A stretch of DNA of 7,958 nucleotides from an uncultured Eubacteriales bacterium (GTDB lineage: Bacteria > Bacillota > Clostridia > Christensenellales > Aristaeellaceae), in contig CACZOT010000053.1 in the NCBI GenBank assembly GCA_902782795.1, forward strand, positions 1 through 7,958, in the 5' to 3' direction. The position numbers were made by a program, and so were the translations under genes. The notes under the pieces are model-generated. The model worked only from the letters and a program-made list of their open reading frames with translations, ran no database searches and had not been told where the DNA came from. Shown one piece after another: positions 5,830 to 7,958 of the stretch (the stretch's first letter is position 1; the number at the start of each line of letters is the position of its first letter).

Positions 5830-7185
5830 TCAGCGGCGCCTCTGCTTTCCCAGCCAGCGCCACAGGGTGACGGGGCGGCCTTCGTGCATCACACGGCTGC
5901 CGTCCAGGTCGAACACGCAATCGTCGTTGAAGGTGTGGATCCAGGAGAAATGCCCCATATACTCCATGGGCCGTCCGTCGGGGAGACGGTATTTCCCGCT
6001 CCGGTCCACGATCCTCTCGAACAGGGACACATGGACGTATTCGGCCCCAGCCGCCTTGAGCCTGCGCACAAGGGGAAGGACCAGGCCGTCCGGCGGCACG
6101 ATGGGATCGTTCTCCGCCTGGGTGAACCAGATGGGCGTGCGCGCGAGAGCACGGATGTCCTCGTCGCTGAAATCGCTGGGGCGCAGCGCTTCGCAGACCG
6201 GATAGGCGGCGGCGAAAAAGCCGGGATAGCTCTTGAGCATGCGCATGGTCATAAAGCCGCCGTTGGAGCAGCCGCCGATGTAGACGCGGTCCCGGTCGAT
6301 ATCCGGGTGCAGGTCCAGGAACTCGTCGATCAGGGCCTTGAGGGCCTCGGTGTACATGCTCTTTTCGTTGGTCAGCTCGGAAATATCCTGGTCGTTCTCG
6401 GCCCCGGAGTTCATCCAATAGGTCGGGCACTGCGGCGCGAGGACGTAGGCGGCCCCGCCCAGCTTGCGCTGGATCTCGTCGGAAGACACGGCGACCACTT
6501 TGTTGCCGGTATAGGCCATTCTGGGCTCCGTCGCGCCCTCGCCCATCCCGTGCAGCCAGATGACCAGCGGCAGCTTGTCCGGGAACGCGTGGTCCCATTC
6601 GTTGCCATAGTTGCTGTCCAGGGCGAAGAAATTCCTGCGGGCCCCCTCCAGGTCCGGAGCAAAATACCCGTAGCGCAGGGGGATCGGCTGGCAGTGCGAA
6701 ACATCTTCCTTCCAGCCCGCGGTCTGGGGGCACAGGTCGCCCTCGCACTCGTCGAAGACCCAGCCGCTCGCCGGGATCCTGCCGGGGATCTCCCGCACCT
6801 GCGTCACCCGGTAATCGCACCGCACGAAGGCGTTGTAGCCGCCGGGCAAAAGGCCCGCGCCGACGGTGTAGCCCAGCGGCGAGGTGGGCTCGAAGGCCAG
6901 CTCCAGGGTGATGTATTCCCCCTCGTAGACCTTTCCGCCGTTCTCATCGCTGGGGTACGCGGCGCTGACAGGCCGGTATCCCCGGGAGGGATAGATCCTC
7001 TCCCCTGGCCACTCGCGCTGCTCCAGGAGCACTTCGCCGGTTCGCGGGTCACGCCGCTCCACGTAGACGGAGAACGTATCCTTACCGACGCACTCGGCCC
7101 GCACCGCCTGGGGCGCTTTCAGGATCAGCCTGGTGATGTAGGGGAAGTTGTCCGTCACTTCCGTAAAGGTCTTGTAGGGATACAT
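5830..7185 (-). CDS. Alpha/beta-hydrolase esterase, EstA-like with N-terminal beta domain
   Basis: This 451-residue protein has a C-terminal alpha/beta-hydrolase of the prolyl-oligopeptidase/PHB-depolymerase type. The oxyanion-side motif is LVIWLHGMGEG (207-217). The nucleophile elbow is GGCSNGG (304-310) with S307, the acid is probably D360 in AENDP and the histidine H412 in GHFSW, so the triad looks intact. Residues about 14-130 form an all-beta region with TFSVYVERRDP (37-47) and EYITLELAFEP (90-100), which resembles the Ig-like N-terminal domain of EstA-type esterases; that match is from memory. No signal peptide is seen, so unlike secreted EstA proteins this one should be cytoplasmic. 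The long frame runs on to 7644, but GAGGAGG (7193-7199) fixes the start at 7185; the upstream part is antisense-frame reading of the dehydrogenase. It probably cleaves a short-chain or acyl-sugar type ester; the substrate is unknown. It lies 29 nt after the dehydrogenase gene. Confidence 0.87.
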   Translation of the reverse strand: MYPYKTFTEVTDNFPYITRLILKAPQAVRAECVGKDTFSVYVERRDPRTGEVLLEQREWPGERIYPSRGYRPVSAAYPSDENGGKVYEGEYITLELAFEPTSPLGYTVGAGLLPGGYNAFVRCDYRVTQVREIPGRIPASGWVFDECEGDLCPQTAGWKEDVSHCQPIPLRYGYFAPDLEGARRNFFALDSNYGNEWDHAFPDKLPLVIWLHGMGEGATEPRMAYTGNKVVAVSSDEIQRKLGGAAYVLAPQCPTYWMNSGAENDQDISELTNEKSMYTEALKALIDEFLDLHPDIDRDRVYIGGCSNGGFMTMRMLKSYPGFFAAAYPVCEALRPSDFSDEDIRALARTPIWFTQAENDPIVPPDGLVLPLVRRLKAAGAEYVHVSLFERIVDRSGKYRLPDGRPMEYMGHFSWIHTFNDDCVFDLDGSRVMHEGRPVTLWRWLGKQRRR

Positions 7186-7214
7186 ATTGCCCGCCTCCTC
7201 GCGATCGCTTATCC

Positions 7215-7958
7215 TCACAGAGCTTCTTTGAGCATCTCGAAGACCTCGTCCCGCTCCAGTTTGCGCACGTTCCCGCCGGAAAGGCCGCAGGTGTCCGCCA
7301 CCTGGCGGAGGGTCTCCTCGCTGACGTTCAGCCCCAGCTGGGTGAAAGTGCCGTCCAGACCGATCTCCTGGATGAAAGCGGCCAGGGCCTCCACGGCCTC
7401 CAGGGCCGTTTCCGTTTCCGTCTTTCCGGCGGGATCCACGCCGAACACCGTCTTTCCGAAGCGGGCGAACTTGTCCGCGGCGTCGTAGACGATGTGGCGG
7501 TAGTAGACGGGATGGATCACCGCCAGGGCCATGCCGTGGCTGCAGTTGGTGTATGCGCACAGCTGATGCTCGATGGCGTGACACTGGAAATCTCCCGGCT
7601 TGCCCATGTTGAAGAGGAAGGTCTGCACCAGGGAGGAATCCCACATGAGATTGCCCAGCACCTCGATGTCTTCGGGGTCGCGCAGATAGGCCCGGATGTT
7701 CTCCACGATGTCATGCATCAGCGACTCGTTCATCCGGTCCATGACGCCGGTGCCGCGGCCGAAATAGGTCTCCATGCAGTGGCTGAGGTTGTCGAACGCG
7801 CAGGCCATCAGCTGCTTTTTCGGGACCGTCCGCAGGTAGCTGGGGTCCAGGATGGCGAACTCGGCGTAGGTGCCCGGGAGATTGCCCTTGCGCCGCAGCG
7901 CCTCGTTGGTGATGCCCGCGCCGTTGTCCATTTCGGAACCGGTGCCGCTCAGGGTCAC
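7215..7958 (-). CDS. Iron-containing alcohol dehydrogenase, C-terminal part (partial)
   Basis: The frame enters from the right edge and ends in TGA at 7215-7217; 248 codons are visible. Relatives of the BdhA/YqhD group are about 385-390 residues, so roughly 140 N-terminal residues, including most of the nucleotide-binding fold, are missing, and the GTG at the edge is internal. TLSGTGSEMDNGAGITN (2-18 of the visible part) is the family's conserved phosphate-side motif. Metal ligands are D56 and H60 in FDNLSHCMETYF, H127 in CHAIEHQL and H141 in CSHGMALA; the 4- and 14-residue spacings equal those of the iron/zinc ligands in YqhD. It should interconvert an aldehyde and an alcohol with NAD(P)H in the cytoplasm. 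As first visible gene of the minus-strand cluster it may share a transcript with the esterase and ferredoxin; its promoter lies outside the window. Confidence 0.93.
   Translation of the reverse strand: MTLSGTGSEMDNGAGITNEALRRKGNLPGTYAEFAILDPSYLRTVPKKQLMACAFDNLSHCMETYFGRGTGVMDRMNESLMHDIVENIRAYLRDPEDIEVLGNLMWDSSLVQTFLFNMGKPGDFQCHAIEHQLCAYTNCSHGMALAVIHPVYYRHIVYDAADKFARFGKTVFGVDPAGKTETETALEAVEALAAFIQEIGLDGTFTQLGLNVSEETLRQVADTCGLSGGNVRKLERDEVFEMLKEAL

Noticed and set aside
7201..7208. GCGATCGC palindrome between dehydrogenase and esterase genes
   Set aside because: A single 8-base palindrome in GC-rich DNA is expected by chance and no other structure accompanies it.
4951..7488. 845-codon plus-strand open frame opposite the ferredoxin, esterase and dehydrogenase genes
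   Set aside because: It spans three well-recognised minus-strand genes and their gaps, shows no recognisable domain, and its composition is that of the mirror frame of GC-rich codons.

Overview
The window is a GC-rich stretch (roughly 60-65% G+C by eye) with clear AGGAGG-type ribosome binding sites, sigma-70 style promoters at 17-bp spacing and short intergenic gaps. An EFR1-type flavodoxin/ferredoxin, a DUF5107 protein and an iron-dependent alcohol dehydrogenase all point to an anaerobic, gut- or rumen-type member of the Clostridia (Bacillota), perhaps near Oscillospiraceae or Christensenellaceae. The lineage is an inference from gene content, not from a marker gene. No rRNA, tRNA, CRISPR array, insertion sequence or phage gene is visible.

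Layout. (1) Positions 3-977, minus strand: N-terminal 325 codons of a DUF5107 protein, running off the left edge. (2) Positions 978-1112: divergent regulatory region. (3) Positions 1113-1997, plus strand: an AraC-family regulator, probably controlling its divergent neighbour. (4) Positions 1998-2280: no gene, but packed with hairpins and a bidirectional terminator between convergent genes. (5) Positions 2281-3849, minus strand: a MATE-family efflux transporter with an unusual hydrophilic N-terminal extension. (6) Positions 3850-4044: divergent promoters. (7) Positions 4045-4854, plus strand: a ComEC-like metallo-beta-lactamase-fold lipoprotein, followed by a terminator with a perfect 17-bp stem. 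(8) Positions 4990-7958, minus strand: an apparent three-gene operon read in the order iron-containing alcohol dehydrogenase (partial, entering from the right), cytoplasmic alpha/beta-hydrolase esterase, EFR1 flavodoxin-ferredoxin.

How the genes may work together. The AraC regulator and DUF5107 protein look like a carbohydrate-response pair: the DUF5107 promoter has a perfect -10 but no good -35, as expected of an activator-dependent promoter, while the regulator has a strong promoter with a dyad over its -35. The dehydrogenase, esterase and ferredoxin genes are spaced 29 and 48 nt apart, suggesting co-transcription and a combined ester-cleavage and redox role, with no known substrate. The transporter and the lipoprotein share only a divergent promoter region.

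Nothing here is a proven new system. The best candidates for follow-up are the AraC/DUF5107 control region, the redox-esterase operon and the compound hairpin repeat at 2013-2258.
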